Notes under the pieces: generated by a model | Seen by the model: the letters and a program-made list of their open reading frames with translations, nothing else | The model's database searches: none | What the model was told of the DNA's origin: nothing | Shown: positions 42,601 to 50,993 of the stretch, piece by piece | Layout: each line of letters opens with the position of its first letter | Position numbering within the stretch: the stretch's first letter is position 1 | Made by a program: the position numbers and the translations under genes | Source of the DNA: Butyrivibrio sp. | GTDB taxonomy: Bacteria > Bacillota > Clostridia > Lachnospirales > Lachnospiraceae | Direction of reading: 5' to 3' | Assembly (NCBI GenBank): GCA_017615275.1 | Contig: JAGAAO010000005.1 | Span: forward strand, 1 to 55,743 | DNA: 55,743 bases

Positions 42601-43307
42601 AAAAGCGCCGCCTCGAGCTTGTTTGCCGCTTCACTCAGATATCTCTTCACGGTATTCACACAATCTTTTACCCAATCAAGCTCGTCAAATACGCAGTCCT
42701 CAATATCGTAGTCTTTAGCCCTCTCTTTTACCCATTTCTCGGGCCATGGCATACTCATGGAAAAGCGATAGAGCTGGTAAATATACTCTTCTACGTTTTT
42801 ATCGTCTCTGCCCGTTCCGAAATACTCCGTACAGAATATGAAATCTTTGTTCTCGCCCGCCTTTGCTTTCTCGTATTCCTCCTCCAACATGTCCTGCATG
42901 ATCTCATCCTGAAGGAGTCTGAACTCACCATCGTCTCCAACGCGCATTTGTGGGTCTATTCCCATAAAATTAAAGTTATTTTTAATAACATACTGACAGA
43001 ATGAATCTATTGTTGTGATCTGTGCGTTATGAATGAGGGTCTCCTGCTTCTGAAGGTGCTTGTTTTCCGGATCTTCCTTCAATTTGTCAACGATAGCAAG
43101 AGTTATTTTTTCTCTCATCTGAGCTGCTGCCGCCTTGGTAAAAGTAACGACCAGAAGATGGTCGATATCGAGCCCTTCGTTTACAAGCTTAATTATGCGC
43201 TCTACAAGAACAGCCGTCTTACCCGATCCGGCTGCCGCAGAAACCAATATATTGCAGTCCCTTGCATCTATGACCGCCTGCTGTTCCTCGGTGAATTTTA
43301 CTCCCAT
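39642..43307 (-). CDS. addA: Helicase-nuclease AddA subunit
   Basis: AddA is the UvrD-like helicase and nuclease subunit of AddAB, which resects double-strand ends for RecA. Motifs in order are the Q motif and Walker A (VSAAAGSGKTAVLVERI, near residue 25), the ATPase box VLIDEYQDSNNVQ, HKNFRSRKEVLN, helicase motif V in MSIHKSKGLEFPVVFV, motif VI VALTRAKEKL, and the C-terminal PD-(D/E)XK nuclease (VQGIIDAWF, then ILLDYKTDR). 1221 aa is normal. One base separates its ATG from the addB stop (TAAGATG). Confidence 0.96.
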   Translation of the reverse strand: MGVKFTEEQQAVIDARDCNILVSAAAGSGKTAVLVERIIKLVNEGLDIDHLLVVTFTKAAAAQMREKITLAIVDKLKEDPENKHLQKQETLIHNAQITTIDSFCQYVIKNNFNFMGIDPQMRVGDDGEFRLLQDEIMQDMLEEEYEKAKAGENKDFIFCTEYFGTGRDDKNVEEYIYQLYRFSMSMPWPEKWVKERAKDYDIEDCVFDELDWVKDCVNTVKRYLSEAANKLEAALLLCNEPDGPYMYGELLEAEKEAFLSLLKYDTYDELYDRVRTLNFGRLPAKKDDSVDPDKKENAKKLRDEVKDIRKKLLEKYLVLTSDIIAAQMKLCDRAVKELCRLTVRYIELFDAKKKEMQLIDFSDMEHYALNILVDGKTGEPTPVAVEYRSFFKEVLIDEYQDSNNVQEMILKAISGEEAGISERFMVGDVKQSIYKFRLARPEIFMEKFVSYDKSEGAKDRRIDLHKNFRSRKEVLNITNYIFRKIMGNDLGGVDYDKDAELVHGLPFDEPVMDITPELIFIDDPEKDCENEAYAIGKRIKELMLEDSSLSYKDIVILLRSPAGWDEHFKKVLELQGIPVYTESKKGYFDAWEVSVMLDMLTAIDNPTLDIPIVSVMHSCIGDFSDEELAELRIVMNKSGVGEDSFYLGMKAVMEAEGVLSPGLFKKAAAFVGLLEECREMSTYTPVHELLQYIIDKTGFEVLISAMPAGGQRRANIELLLSKAEEFEKTSFKGLFHFVRYIENIKVVQVDFGEAGIIDENADVVRIMSIHKSKGLEFPVVFVAGLSKMFNKGDSKGDLISDVDLGIGVKCIDSEHRVKYDTLKRIMIADKMNDDCLGEELRVLYVALTRAKEKLIMTANVKKLADEITAAAKLLPSFAGDKELLPFSRRSSASSYLDLVLLSVIAHPAMGEVFDKLELDRTIFDSYTDKGNPPDLSVRVVNAADFLAGDMSEDVTRIIRRDAVGSDYDNELADRIKEKLDATYSHDMLRGLFTKTTVTELKKHLLEEEDARFEKAADAEFIINNEFKEKDSTGLTGAERGTAYHRIMELLDESIYGDESFMTTALDESRKDSVAKYVYKWLRTMVESGKITDDQAKAVRTSDIAAFLSSSIGQRMGKAFRSDNLMREKPFMLGVSASELDDKFPGEEMVLVQGIIDAWFMEDDGIILLDYKTDRARDEKELTDKYKIQLDYYKRALESATGKKVKEKYIYSFALGKEIKLS

Positions 43308-43308
43308 C

Positions 43309-46300
43309 TTATTGTCCGTCCCGATCCTTGTTGTATTCTTCCCTTATTATCTCCATAGCGTGGCTTTCATCATCCACAAGTTCTCTCTTCTTAAAGCCGG
43401 GTATCTTGTCGTCAAATCCGCATATTCCCTTATAGCTGCAATAGGTGCAGGAGTTTCTCTGCCCCATCTCATAAGGATTTACGGATATAGATCCGTTCAA
43501 TATCTCTTTTCCTATATTCTTTATCTTCTTGTCGACAAAGTGTGAAATAGCGCTGTAATCCTCAAGTGAAGCTGTCTGCGAGCGTGCCGATAAGCTTCCG
43601 TCCTTCTTGTACTCTACAGGAATTACTTCGGACTTGCTTGAAAACTCAGAATCAAGAAGTCGTATTACATCGGCGCTATCATTGACCAGCCCGGTCGTTC
43701 TAAGCTTGCGAATTATCTCGCGATTGATATCATCCGGTTGTAAATCTGCAGAACCCTCAGCCATAGGGTCATCCACGTGATAGTACAAAACAGCTGCCGG
43801 CAAAACCTCCTTGTTTCCTGCCATTTTCTTCCTTACCGCAACCGCAACATTCATATACATCACTAATTGGAGCTGTAGACCGTAATACAAAGATGCAATA
43901 TTAAACTTATGAGTTCCGGATTTAAAATCTATTACTTTGACATAAACATTATCCTCATCTTCGCATAAATCGATTCGGTCAATTCTTCCTTTCAGTTTCA
44001 TTCGCTCCGTGATATTTTTTCTCTCATCTTCCGTGAGCGCAATATTAATTTCATCCAATTCGCCCGCGTCTCTGAAATCCATTTCCACATAAGCAGGCTC
44101 GAATTTTCCTTTTGTTATCTGGAGTTTAAGAGTATCAACCGTTCTTGTAAGTATCCTTCTGATCCTGTCGACCATGAATTGATTTCGCGCGTTACTTAAA
44201 AGCACGGTATCTCCGTAGCTATTAACGCATTCTGTTAAAGTACGATTTAATAATTCGTCAGATTCTTCTTTACTGAGGTCTCTCCACGATCTGTTGCTGC
44301 TTATGAGCTCACCTGTGAATTTTTCGAGCACTTCGTGAAAAACATTTCCCAGATCCGAAACGTCAAAATCATATTCTTTTCTCTCTGTCAAAGAAAGTCC
44401 ATACTTTATAAAATGCGCATAACAACACGAAGCATACTGTTCAAGCCTGCTGACACTGTTCTCAAGATTTGCCCCGTAAAGCGAAAGCGCTATCATCTTT
44501 GCAAGCGGCTTATCTTCATAGTGCTTAAACGCAGCATTCGTAAGTGCCGATACAAAACCGCCTGTGCCGCTCTCTTTTTCCAGCAAAATCTTGTACAGAG
44601 TCGAAAGGTTCCTTGACTCCTCTTTGTCTGTAAGTCCCATTGCATAGTCCCTTAGCATATCGGACAAATTGTACATACTGTCCTTGACACACGCTGTCTG
44701 TGAAATAAAGTCGTCTTCTTCGGGCCTCTTCACACTTACATTTGGGAAAAGAGCCGTTATCTTGGAAATAAGATAAGCGGGTCGCATGGACTTACTGTCT
44801 CCGTCAAGTTCCGCATACGACAAATAGAGCCTGTCTGTAGGCTTTGTAAGGTTCATATAAAGGTATAACCTCTGAATATACATCTGCTGCCTGGGAGTCG
44901 GTGCAAGTTCTATTCCCGTGCTCAGATCCGCAAGGAACTGCCTGTCAAGATCTGACAATATGCCTCCGCCACCTGCTTTTTTCGGTATTGCTCCGTCGTT
45001 CACCCCCATAAAGAACAGGACTTTAACCTCTCTGAGCCTTGTTCTCTCTATGTCTCCCACGATTATCCTGTCAACGTCCTGCGGGATCGTTCCGATCTCT
45101 ATATCCGCGATACCTGCGCTCAATATATCCTTGTACTCCGAAAGAGTGAGCTTGTCATCTCCCACAAGGTCCGATATCTGCGTAAGTATGCGCATCACCT
45201 TCTCGTATACCTGATCGTATTCCTTGGATCTCTGCCTGTCTTTTTTATCTTCAAAACGCTTTTTGTAAGCGGCAAGCTTCTCTTCGCAGTTATTGCTCTC
45301 TATCACGCTTATGAGCGCATCTGTTATTTCCTTTGCGGTTCCCGTCTTGGCATCAAAAAGAGGCTTAAGCTGCGTACTTATCACATTCCTTATGCCTTCA
45401 AGCTTTTCTGTAAGTTCAAGATCTTTTTGTTCTTCCGTTTCCTTCTTCCTACCGGGCTTAAACCTTGAGGGCATGCGCCTCATGAACTTATCTTCCCACT
45501 GCTTTCTTCCCTTTATTCCAAGGGCTCTTACGTAGTTCTCAAGTATATCCGCATCCTCCAAGGATACGTCGGTCATTCCGCTCCTGATATAATGAAAAAC
45601 ATCTTCATACTTATAGCCCGAAATAACCACGTTTATCGCACTTGTGATATATTCCGTAAAAGGATTCAGCAAAAGAGCCGTATTTTGATCTATATATACG
45701 GGTATCCCAAACTCAGCCGCCTTCCTCTCAAGAATATTCACGTAACTTCCAAGCGAGCCGCATACAATGGCTATATCTCTGTACGCATAGTTTTTTTCCC
45801 TGATAAGGCTTTTTATCTTGATCATGGTCTGCCTTATCTCTTCAGCTACAGTGCTCGCTTCATATATCTGCACCGCATCCTGCTCTCCTTCGTATTGCCT
45901 CGAATCAAATCTAAAGAGATTCTCTTCAAGAAATGCAAGCGGAGCATTGCCGGAAAGCCTCTTTACGGGTTCTTCCGATATGAATATGTCGTTGTTGTCC
46001 CTGATCCTAAGCTCTCTCCATGTGCCGAAATCGGGGATGTTTTTATCCTGTCCCTCTTTTTCCTGCATAACTTCATATTCGAGCCTTAGAATATCGGAAA
46101 CGGTCTTTTTACTGAGCATAAAGAGCTCGTGCTCATCGAAATCCGCGGCATAAGGATCCTCTCTTCCGCTTATGGTAAGAGATACCGTAACTTCCCTGCA
46201 CACCGACATAAGCTGCTTTATTACCCTGTACTGGATAGGCGTAAAGCCTGTAAATCCGTCAAATACAACGACACTGTTCTTGAGCCTCTCTGACTTTAAG

Positions 46301-46860
46301 ATGGCCTTGCACAAAAAGTCCAAAGTCTCCTCGGTTGTAATGAATTTGCCGTTTATATAGTTCAAAAACTCACTGTAAAGAAGCCTTAGATCCTTTATCT
46401 TGAGATTGAGCGCGCCCTTTCCCGAGCTTTTTACCTCAAGTACGGACAGATCCTCATCTCCAATTCCATACTGCATAAACTCTGATATTGTGGACTTTAC
46501 TTCGTCAATATAGCCCGGTTTATGCATATTCCCGCCGACAACTTTAAGTTTGTCTCCGAGAATATCCGCTACTCTCCTTACAACAAGACTTTTTCCCACA
46601 TCATCAAGCACAGAAAAAGAGCCAAAGGCAGTCTCTTCAAATATCCAATGTGAAAGACGCCCAAAGCTCAATACATCTATGTTCATTATGGCATGTGAAG
46701 GATGCATCTTTACCACATCCTTCTGCGTTTGCATTGTAAACTGATCCGGGACGATCAATAAATAATCCGTCCTCGCATCGTAAAAACTCCTGTCTATTAT
46801 CTCTTTTATAAGTCCGGTACTTTTCCCCGCTCCGGACGCCCCAAAACAAAACCTCAGCAT
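43309..46860 (-). CDS. addB: Helicase-nuclease AddB subunit
   Basis: AddB is the Chi-reading and second nuclease subunit. It starts with the Walker A FGASGAGKSTGLI at residues 7-19 and has weak helicase motifs in the middle (VLFFMGVNDGAIPKKAGGGG). The C-terminal nuclease has RIDRIDLCED and VIDFKSGTHKFN, with QLQLVMYM as the QxxxY-type motif. The Fe-S cysteines are seen in QYASCCYAHF and in NSCTYCSYKGICGFD close to the end. 1183 aa is usual. It precedes addA with coupled translation, and GAGGTGG lies before the ATG. Confidence 0.95.
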   Translation of the reverse strand: MLRFCFGASGAGKSTGLIKEIIDRSFYDARTDYLLIVPDQFTMQTQKDVVKMHPSHAIMNIDVLSFGRLSHWIFEETAFGSFSVLDDVGKSLVVRRVADILGDKLKVVGGNMHKPGYIDEVKSTISEFMQYGIGDEDLSVLEVKSSGKGALNLKIKDLRLLYSEFLNYINGKFITTEETLDFLCKAILKSERLKNSVVVFDGFTGFTPIQYRVIKQLMSVCREVTVSLTISGREDPYAADFDEHELFMLSKKTVSDILRLEYEVMQEKEGQDKNIPDFGTWRELRIRDNNDIFISEEPVKRLSGNAPLAFLEENLFRFDSRQYEGEQDAVQIYEASTVAEEIRQTMIKIKSLIREKNYAYRDIAIVCGSLGSYVNILERKAAEFGIPVYIDQNTALLLNPFTEYITSAINVVISGYKYEDVFHYIRSGMTDVSLEDADILENYVRALGIKGRKQWEDKFMRRMPSRFKPGRKKETEEQKDLELTEKLEGIRNVISTQLKPLFDAKTGTAKEITDALISVIESNNCEEKLAAYKKRFEDKKDRQRSKEYDQVYEKVMRILTQISDLVGDDKLTLSEYKDILSAGIADIEIGTIPQDVDRIIVGDIERTRLREVKVLFFMGVNDGAIPKKAGGGGILSDLDRQFLADLSTGIELAPTPRQQMYIQRLYLYMNLTKPTDRLYLSYAELDGDSKSMRPAYLISKITALFPNVSVKRPEEDDFISQTACVKDSMYNLSDMLRDYAMGLTDKEESRNLSTLYKILLEKESGTGGFVSALTNAAFKHYEDKPLAKMIALSLYGANLENSVSRLEQYASCCYAHFIKYGLSLTERKEYDFDVSDLGNVFHEVLEKFTGELISSNRSWRDLSKEESDELLNRTLTECVNSYGDTVLLSNARNQFMVDRIRRILTRTVDTLKLQITKGKFEPAYVEMDFRDAGELDEINIALTEDERKNITERMKLKGRIDRIDLCEDEDNVYVKVIDFKSGTHKFNIASLYYGLQLQLVMYMNVAVAVRKKMAGNKEVLPAAVLYYHVDDPMAEGSADLQPDDINREIIRKLRTTGLVNDSADVIRLLDSEFSSKSEVIPVEYKKDGSLSARSQTASLEDYSAISHFVDKKIKNIGKEILNGSISVNPYEMGQRNSCTYCSYKGICGFDDKIPGFKKRELVDDESHAMEIIREEYNKDRDGQ

Positions 46861-46887
46861 CTGTAATTATGCCACCTCTTCATTTCC

Positions 46888-49116
46888 CTAAAAGTCTGCC
46901 TCCAATTCATCAGCATATCTACAGCTTGCAATGAATTTCCACCTACCATTATAGTAGAAAGGAAGTATCATGTACATCAGGATTGTACCTTCATCTCCAG
47001 GCATCGCCGACCTGTAATAATCGACAAGGTAATTTTTGCCCGACTCTTTTATCCTTTCATGCATCGTTTTCAGATCAAAGAACTTCCTAAATCGCGTCCT
47101 GTCATGCTCTTCGATATATAAATTCGAATACATCTGTACGGCAATTTCAGCTCTTCTCTCAACGTCACTTATCGACTTCTGATTTACATTAAGAAATACA
47201 TTCTCGACAGTACCTTCCTCATCAAACAGATCTACGCGGTTATACTGATTAAGCATATGAATTATCAAAGCGCTGTAATCATCCGCCGAATGTGCTGTCT
47301 TTTCTACGGTTATATTCCTTGAAACAATCGCAAACGCTGCTTTATCACCGTGTCTTGAAAGGAAACGTATCTTGAAATTGACAACATTTCCGTTTATGAC
47401 AATATCCGACTCGCTTGTCTGATCATAGGACACTTCCGCAGCCTTCATGATATTCACAAACCCGTTAATATTTTCTATTTCAGGTGAACTTGCCAATGCA
47501 CTTGCTTCCTCTACACCTTCAGCCCCTATTACATGCATAAATTCAACACACGCCTCATTTGCATATATAAAAGTCACTGACTCGTTATCAAGCTCAACTA
47601 TGGCAATGGGAATCCTTATCATGATCTCCATTGTCTTTGGGCGAAGCGGCGCGGTACTTAAGAAATTAACCATACCTATATCGTTATAATACGAGCAAAA
47701 ATCGAACTCTTCGCATTTATCGAAGCTGAAATCCTCACTCTTTACAAAATCATCGATAGGCTTGGGCTTACCGAAAAGATATCCCTGCATCTTTTCACAC
47801 CCTATTTTCAAAAGAAACTCGTACTGCTCCTCTGTCTCAACGCCTTCCGCAAGAGTATGGATCCCAAGCTCTTTTGCCATATTGACTATGGCAGCAAGAA
47901 TTACCTTCGCTTTCTGATTTGTCTCAAACTCGCGAAGAAATCCCATATCAATCTTGACTACGTCAAAGTCATAGTCTTTTAAGTTGTTAAAAGAACTGTA
48001 TCCGGCTCCAAAATCATCCATCCAGACTTCATAACCGGCATCCCTGAACTTCTTTATATGCTTGCCCAAAAAATCCGATCCGCCGGCGATCGCACTCTCT
48101 GTAACCTCAATGTGCAGAAGTTTCTTGGGAATGTCATACTTCGCCCTGCACTTATCAATCTCGCTCATAATATCGCACAGCTCAAAATCAAGTCTTGAGA
48201 GGTTTACAGATATCGGCTCCACTGCATATCCCGACTCAATGCAGTCCCTAATGTCATGACAAACCTGGTCTATTATGTATGTATCAAGCCTGTGTATCAA
48301 ATGAACGCTCTCAAGCACTTCCACAAATATTGCAGGAGATATTATTCCGTATTTGGGATCAAGCCACCTTGCAAGCGCTTCGTATCCGCACACTTTTCTG
48401 GTGACAGATCTTATTTCTTTTTGATAATAAACCTGGAAATAACGCTGTTTAAAAGCATTCTCGAAATTATCTATAACATACTGCCTGAGCTCATTTCTTT
48501 TTACAAGCTCTTCAGTGTAAAAATTGTTGTCTCTGTCATACACTCTTATGATGTCGTCACACGCCATCTTGGCTCTGTCGACCATAATAACGGAATCTTC
48601 CTCATCGCCCTGCGCACGATAAATACCGGCTTTAACCTTAGCGTTAATGCCCTTCTCATGCTTATGCAAAGCCATTCTGAGTTCTTCCAATTTATCAAGT
48701 AATTCTTCTTCGGGGATTGCCCTTCCAAGGACGATAAACTGGTCGCCACCTGTACGTGCAACCAATTCATCAGGGAATATATCATTAAGTTCCTGAGCCA
48801 TTCCTCTCAGAAAATCGTTGCCTCCGGCAAAACCGTATTTCTGATTGAATGTCTTGAAATTCATTACATTCAGATAGATGATCACTGTATCTTCGGATGC
48901 AGAATATTCATCATGTCCCTGAAGATGTTCAAGGACACCCGTAAGATTGTGCAAACCTGTAAGTTCATCTATATGACTATTCTCATTGAATACTACAACA
49001 TCATCCATTTGCTTCATATATCTCTTATAGCCTCCACCGGTCAATTTTCTGATATGTGACACAGTAACAACGGTATAAAAAATCGTAAAAACAAACATCA
49101 ACTGTCGTAAAGTCAT
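46888..49116 (-). CDS. GGDEF-EAL protein with C-terminal PAS-like region (putative c-di-GMP phosphodiesterase)
   Basis: After a short N-terminal hydrophobic segment (about residues 5-22) comes a GGDEF domain whose motif is changed to GGDQF (RTGGDQF), so cyclase activity is doubtful. The EAL domain at about 220-465 is complete: YEALARW, VNLSRLD, HIEVTESA, MDDFGAGYSS, KIDMGF and LAEGVETEEQ, so it should cut c-di-GMP. The last 270 residues hold one or two PAS-like domains (AIVELDNESVTFIYANEAC), which is unusual at the C-terminus. The ATG lies at the predicted transcription start, so the mRNA may be leaderless, or translation begins at the next ATG, six codons on. Confidence 0.88.
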   Translation of the reverse strand: MTLRQLMFVFTIFYTVVTVSHIRKLTGGGYKRYMKQMDDVVVFNENSHIDELTGLHNLTGVLEHLQGHDEYSASEDTVIIYLNVMNFKTFNQKYGFAGGNDFLRGMAQELNDIFPDELVARTGGDQFIVLGRAIPEEELLDKLEELRMALHKHEKGINAKVKAGIYRAQGDEEDSVIMVDRAKMACDDIIRVYDRDNNFYTEELVKRNELRQYVIDNFENAFKQRYFQVYYQKEIRSVTRKVCGYEALARWLDPKYGIISPAIFVEVLESVHLIHRLDTYIIDQVCHDIRDCIESGYAVEPISVNLSRLDFELCDIMSEIDKCRAKYDIPKKLLHIEVTESAIAGGSDFLGKHIKKFRDAGYEVWMDDFGAGYSSFNNLKDYDFDVVKIDMGFLREFETNQKAKVILAAIVNMAKELGIHTLAEGVETEEQYEFLLKIGCEKMQGYLFGKPKPIDDFVKSEDFSFDKCEEFDFCSYYNDIGMVNFLSTAPLRPKTMEIMIRIPIAIVELDNESVTFIYANEACVEFMHVIGAEGVEEASALASSPEIENINGFVNIMKAAEVSYDQTSESDIVINGNVVNFKIRFLSRHGDKAAFAIVSRNITVEKTAHSADDYSALIIHMLNQYNRVDLFDEEGTVENVFLNVNQKSISDVERRAEIAVQMYSNLYIEEHDRTRFRKFFDLKTMHERIKESGKNYLVDYYRSAMPGDEGTILMYMILPFYYNGRWKFIASCRYADELEADF

Positions 49117-49120
49117 AAAT

Positions 49121-49126
49121 ATTATA
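49121..49126 (-). promoter_or_regulatory. -10 element of the GGDEF-EAL gene
   Basis: TATAAT with a TG extension (TGGTATAAT) is only four bases from the ATG on the minus strand, placing the predicted start site at or inside the start codon. No -35 is clear. Confidence 0.6.
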
Positions 49127-49178
49127 CCATATCATTTATACAACAATCGATGTTTTACATTAATTTTATGATTCGTGC

Positions 49179-49184
49179 TATAGT
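49179..49184 (+). promoter_or_regulatory. -10 element of the ybaK-like gene
   Basis: TATAGT with the TG extension (TGCTATAGT) on the plus strand; TTTACA lies 19 nt upstream, a long spacer. The 5' UTR would be about 75 nt with AAAGGA near the ATG. Confidence 0.5.
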
Positions 49185-49266
49185 AGTTTTTGGTTGTTTT
49201 CTATGCAATTATCTATATAGCAAACAATATTTACTAACAGAGAAGTGATATAAAGGATGCAGAATT

Positions 49267-49743
49267 ATGAAAAACATTGAAAAAACAAATGTAATGAGAA
49301 TTCTTGACGGTAAAAAGATTAAATACGAGAGTCATTCATATGAGCCCGATCAATCACTCACAGGAGAAGAGATTGCAGGAATTTTAGGCGAAGATCCTAA
49401 GAGAGTGTTCAAAACTCTTGTAACCAGAGGAAAAACAGGACAATATTACGTTTTTGTAGTTCCTGTACAGTCAGAACTTGATCTTAAAAAGGCTGCCAAG
49501 GCTGCAGGTGAAAAGTCCGTAGAAATGATAAAGCAAAAAGAGCTTCTTCCGCTTACGGGATATATTCACGGAGGCTGTTCACCAATAGGCATGAAGAAGG
49601 CTTTTACAACATTCATCCATGAAACAGCCAAGGACGGTGAAAAAATATTTGTTAGTGCCGGTAAGGTTGGCTATCAGATTGAACTTGCACCGGAAGATCT
49701 TTTAAGAACAGTCCGTTGCACAATTTCCGATATAACTGCATGA
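49267..49743 (+). CDS. ybaK: Cys-tRNA(Pro)/Cys-tRNA(Cys) deacylase, YbaK/EbsC family
   Basis: YbaK removes cysteine wrongly attached to tRNA-Pro. The 158-aa protein has the whole family pattern: YEPDQSLTGEEIAGILGEDP, KRVFKTLVTRGKTGQYYVFV with the catalytic lysine region, VPVQSELDLKKAAKAAGEKS, and GGCSPIGMKKAFTTFIHETA. It is transcribed alone and divergently from the GGDEF-EAL gene. No clear terminator is seen in the 27 nt before the convergent TIGR01440 gene. Confidence 0.92.
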   Translation: MKNIEKTNVMRILDGKKIKYESHSYEPDQSLTGEEIAGILGEDPKRVFKTLVTRGKTGQYYVFVVPVQSELDLKKAAKAAGEKSVEMIKQKELLPLTGYIHGGCSPIGMKKAFTTFIHETAKDGEKIFVSAGKVGYQIELAPEDLLRTVRCTISDITA

Positions 49744-49770
49744 AGTTAGTAATCCATTTAAAGTATTCAA

Positions 49771-50334
49771 TTACATTAAATTCTCATCATAAATAGCTCT
49801 CTGTCCGCCGACATACTTGGGACGGTGACGTGCGCATATGATAGGCGCCTCCCCGATTTTTCTCAAAGATATTCTCATAGGAACAACAACCGAATGCATA
49901 TGCATACCGATCATGGTTCCTCCAATGTCTATTCCCGCATCAGCTCTGCCGTTTATGGATTCGACAAGCACGGGATCTTTGAATCTCTGATAACAAACGG
50001 TTGCAAAAGCACCGCCGGCGTGATTGGGCTGCGGAATTGCATTAACCTGCTCAAAACCGTACTTCTCCATTGTCTGTCTCTCAACCACCAGCGCCCTGTT
50101 CAGGTGCTCACAGCACTGAGCTGCTATGAATACATTGTTTTTCTCAAGAACCGGCACGATTCCGTCAAACACTGCATTTGCAGAATCAAGATTTGTAGCG
50201 GTTCCTATCTGATCACCAAGTATCTCACTGGATGAACATCCAACTACAAATAGTGCCCCCGGCGTAAGCTTCGCCTTTTCAAGAATTTCTGTAACAGCCT
50301 GTCTGCTCTGCTCTGTTATCTCGGTAAAATCCAT
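49771..50334 (-). CDS. TIGR01440 family protein (YwlG-like, UPF0340)
   Basis: The 187-aa protein shows the hallmarks of this conserved family of unknown function: LFVVGCSSSEILGDQIGTAT, AAQCCEHLNRALVVER, NAIPQPNHAGGAFATVCYQR and DAGIDIGGTMIGMHMHSVVVP. No enzymatic role is established. It follows the ECF S component by 14 nt with AGAGGAAAAG as binding site, so both are probably one transcript under the PdxR-type regulator; this is a possible hint at a link to vitamin B6, but many genomes carry the gene elsewhere. Confidence 0.9.
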   Translation of the reverse strand: MDFTEITEQSRQAVTEILEKAKLTPGALFVVGCSSSEILGDQIGTATNLDSANAVFDGIVPVLEKNNVFIAAQCCEHLNRALVVERQTMEKYGFEQVNAIPQPNHAGGAFATVCYQRFKDPVLVESINGRADAGIDIGGTMIGMHMHSVVVPMRISLRKIGEAPIICARHRPKYVGGQRAIYDENLM

Positions 50335-50348
50335 AATCTTTTCCTCTT

Positions 50349-50894
50349 TTATTCAAATTCCATTCTCTTAAATATTTTCATAAGTCCCAGCTTATAGCAC
50401 AGCACCAGCGAACCCACAACTCCGAGGAGCGCCTGCGCTATCTCATAGGGAAGTTTAATCATTGCATATTCAAATGTGCTGTACACATATATCTTACCCA
50501 GTGTATATCCAACAACCATTATAACAGCGCCGATAAGCGTTGCAACAACAGATGCGATGAAATGTGTCTTTTTGTTCCTTCCGAATTTTGAATTGACTAT
50601 AATCGAAATGACGGCTGCCTGAAGCCCATGTGTCACAAGCGATACAAACATTGGCGCCGGGTAAAAGAGAAGGTCTCCCAAAAATGATCCTATTCCACCC
50701 ACAATAAACGCTGATAGCGGATCAAGCAAAAGCGCCGCCGTGCATATTATAAGATCGCATAAATACAGATGCCCGCCGGGAACCGGTATTCCGAAACTCG
50801 ACATAATGATGTTAAGCCCCATAAACAATCCCGTCACCGCGATCCATCTCGCATATTTAAAGCTTTTCAAGTCGTTGTTCTGTGTCTGAGTCAT
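50349..50894 (-). CDS. ECF transporter S component (probable vitamin B6 or related substrate)
   Basis: The 181-aa protein has six hydrophobic segments and the compact form of ECF S components (ARWIAVTGLFMGLNIIMSSF, GGHLYLCDLIICTAALLLDP, GGIGSFLGDLLFYPAPMFVS). It needs the shared EcfAAT module, which is not in the window. The related HmpT group carries hydroxymethylpyrimidine, but the gene directly behind a PdxR-type regulator points to pyridoxine or a similar B6 vitamer. This assignment rests on context. A strong site GGGAGA precedes the ATG. Confidence 0.82.
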   Translation of the reverse strand: MTQTQNNDLKSFKYARWIAVTGLFMGLNIIMSSFGIPVPGGHLYLCDLIICTAALLLDPLSAFIVGGIGSFLGDLLFYPAPMFVSLVTHGLQAAVISIIVNSKFGRNKKTHFIASVVATLIGAVIMVVGYTLGKIYVYSTFEYAMIKLPYEIAQALLGVVGSLVLCYKLGLMKIFKRMEFE

Positions 50895-50944
50895 ATTTTA
50901 TCTCCCATTCCTCTCTATAATTCAGGATAAAATATATCACTCCT

Positions 50945-50990
50945 CTGGTATTTGTATAATACACAATTTCATTTTATTTTCTAATACCAG
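50945..50990. promoter_or_regulatory. Candidate PdxR operator flanking the ECF gene promoter
   Basis: Perfect half-sites CTGGTATT and AATACCAG are 30 nt apart. Between them lies the probable -10 TATTAT (minus strand, 50961-50956). MocR/PdxR regulators bind spaced half-sites near the promoters they control, and this one sits between pdxR and the ECF gene. Confidence 0.6.
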
Positions 50991-50993
50991 TTT

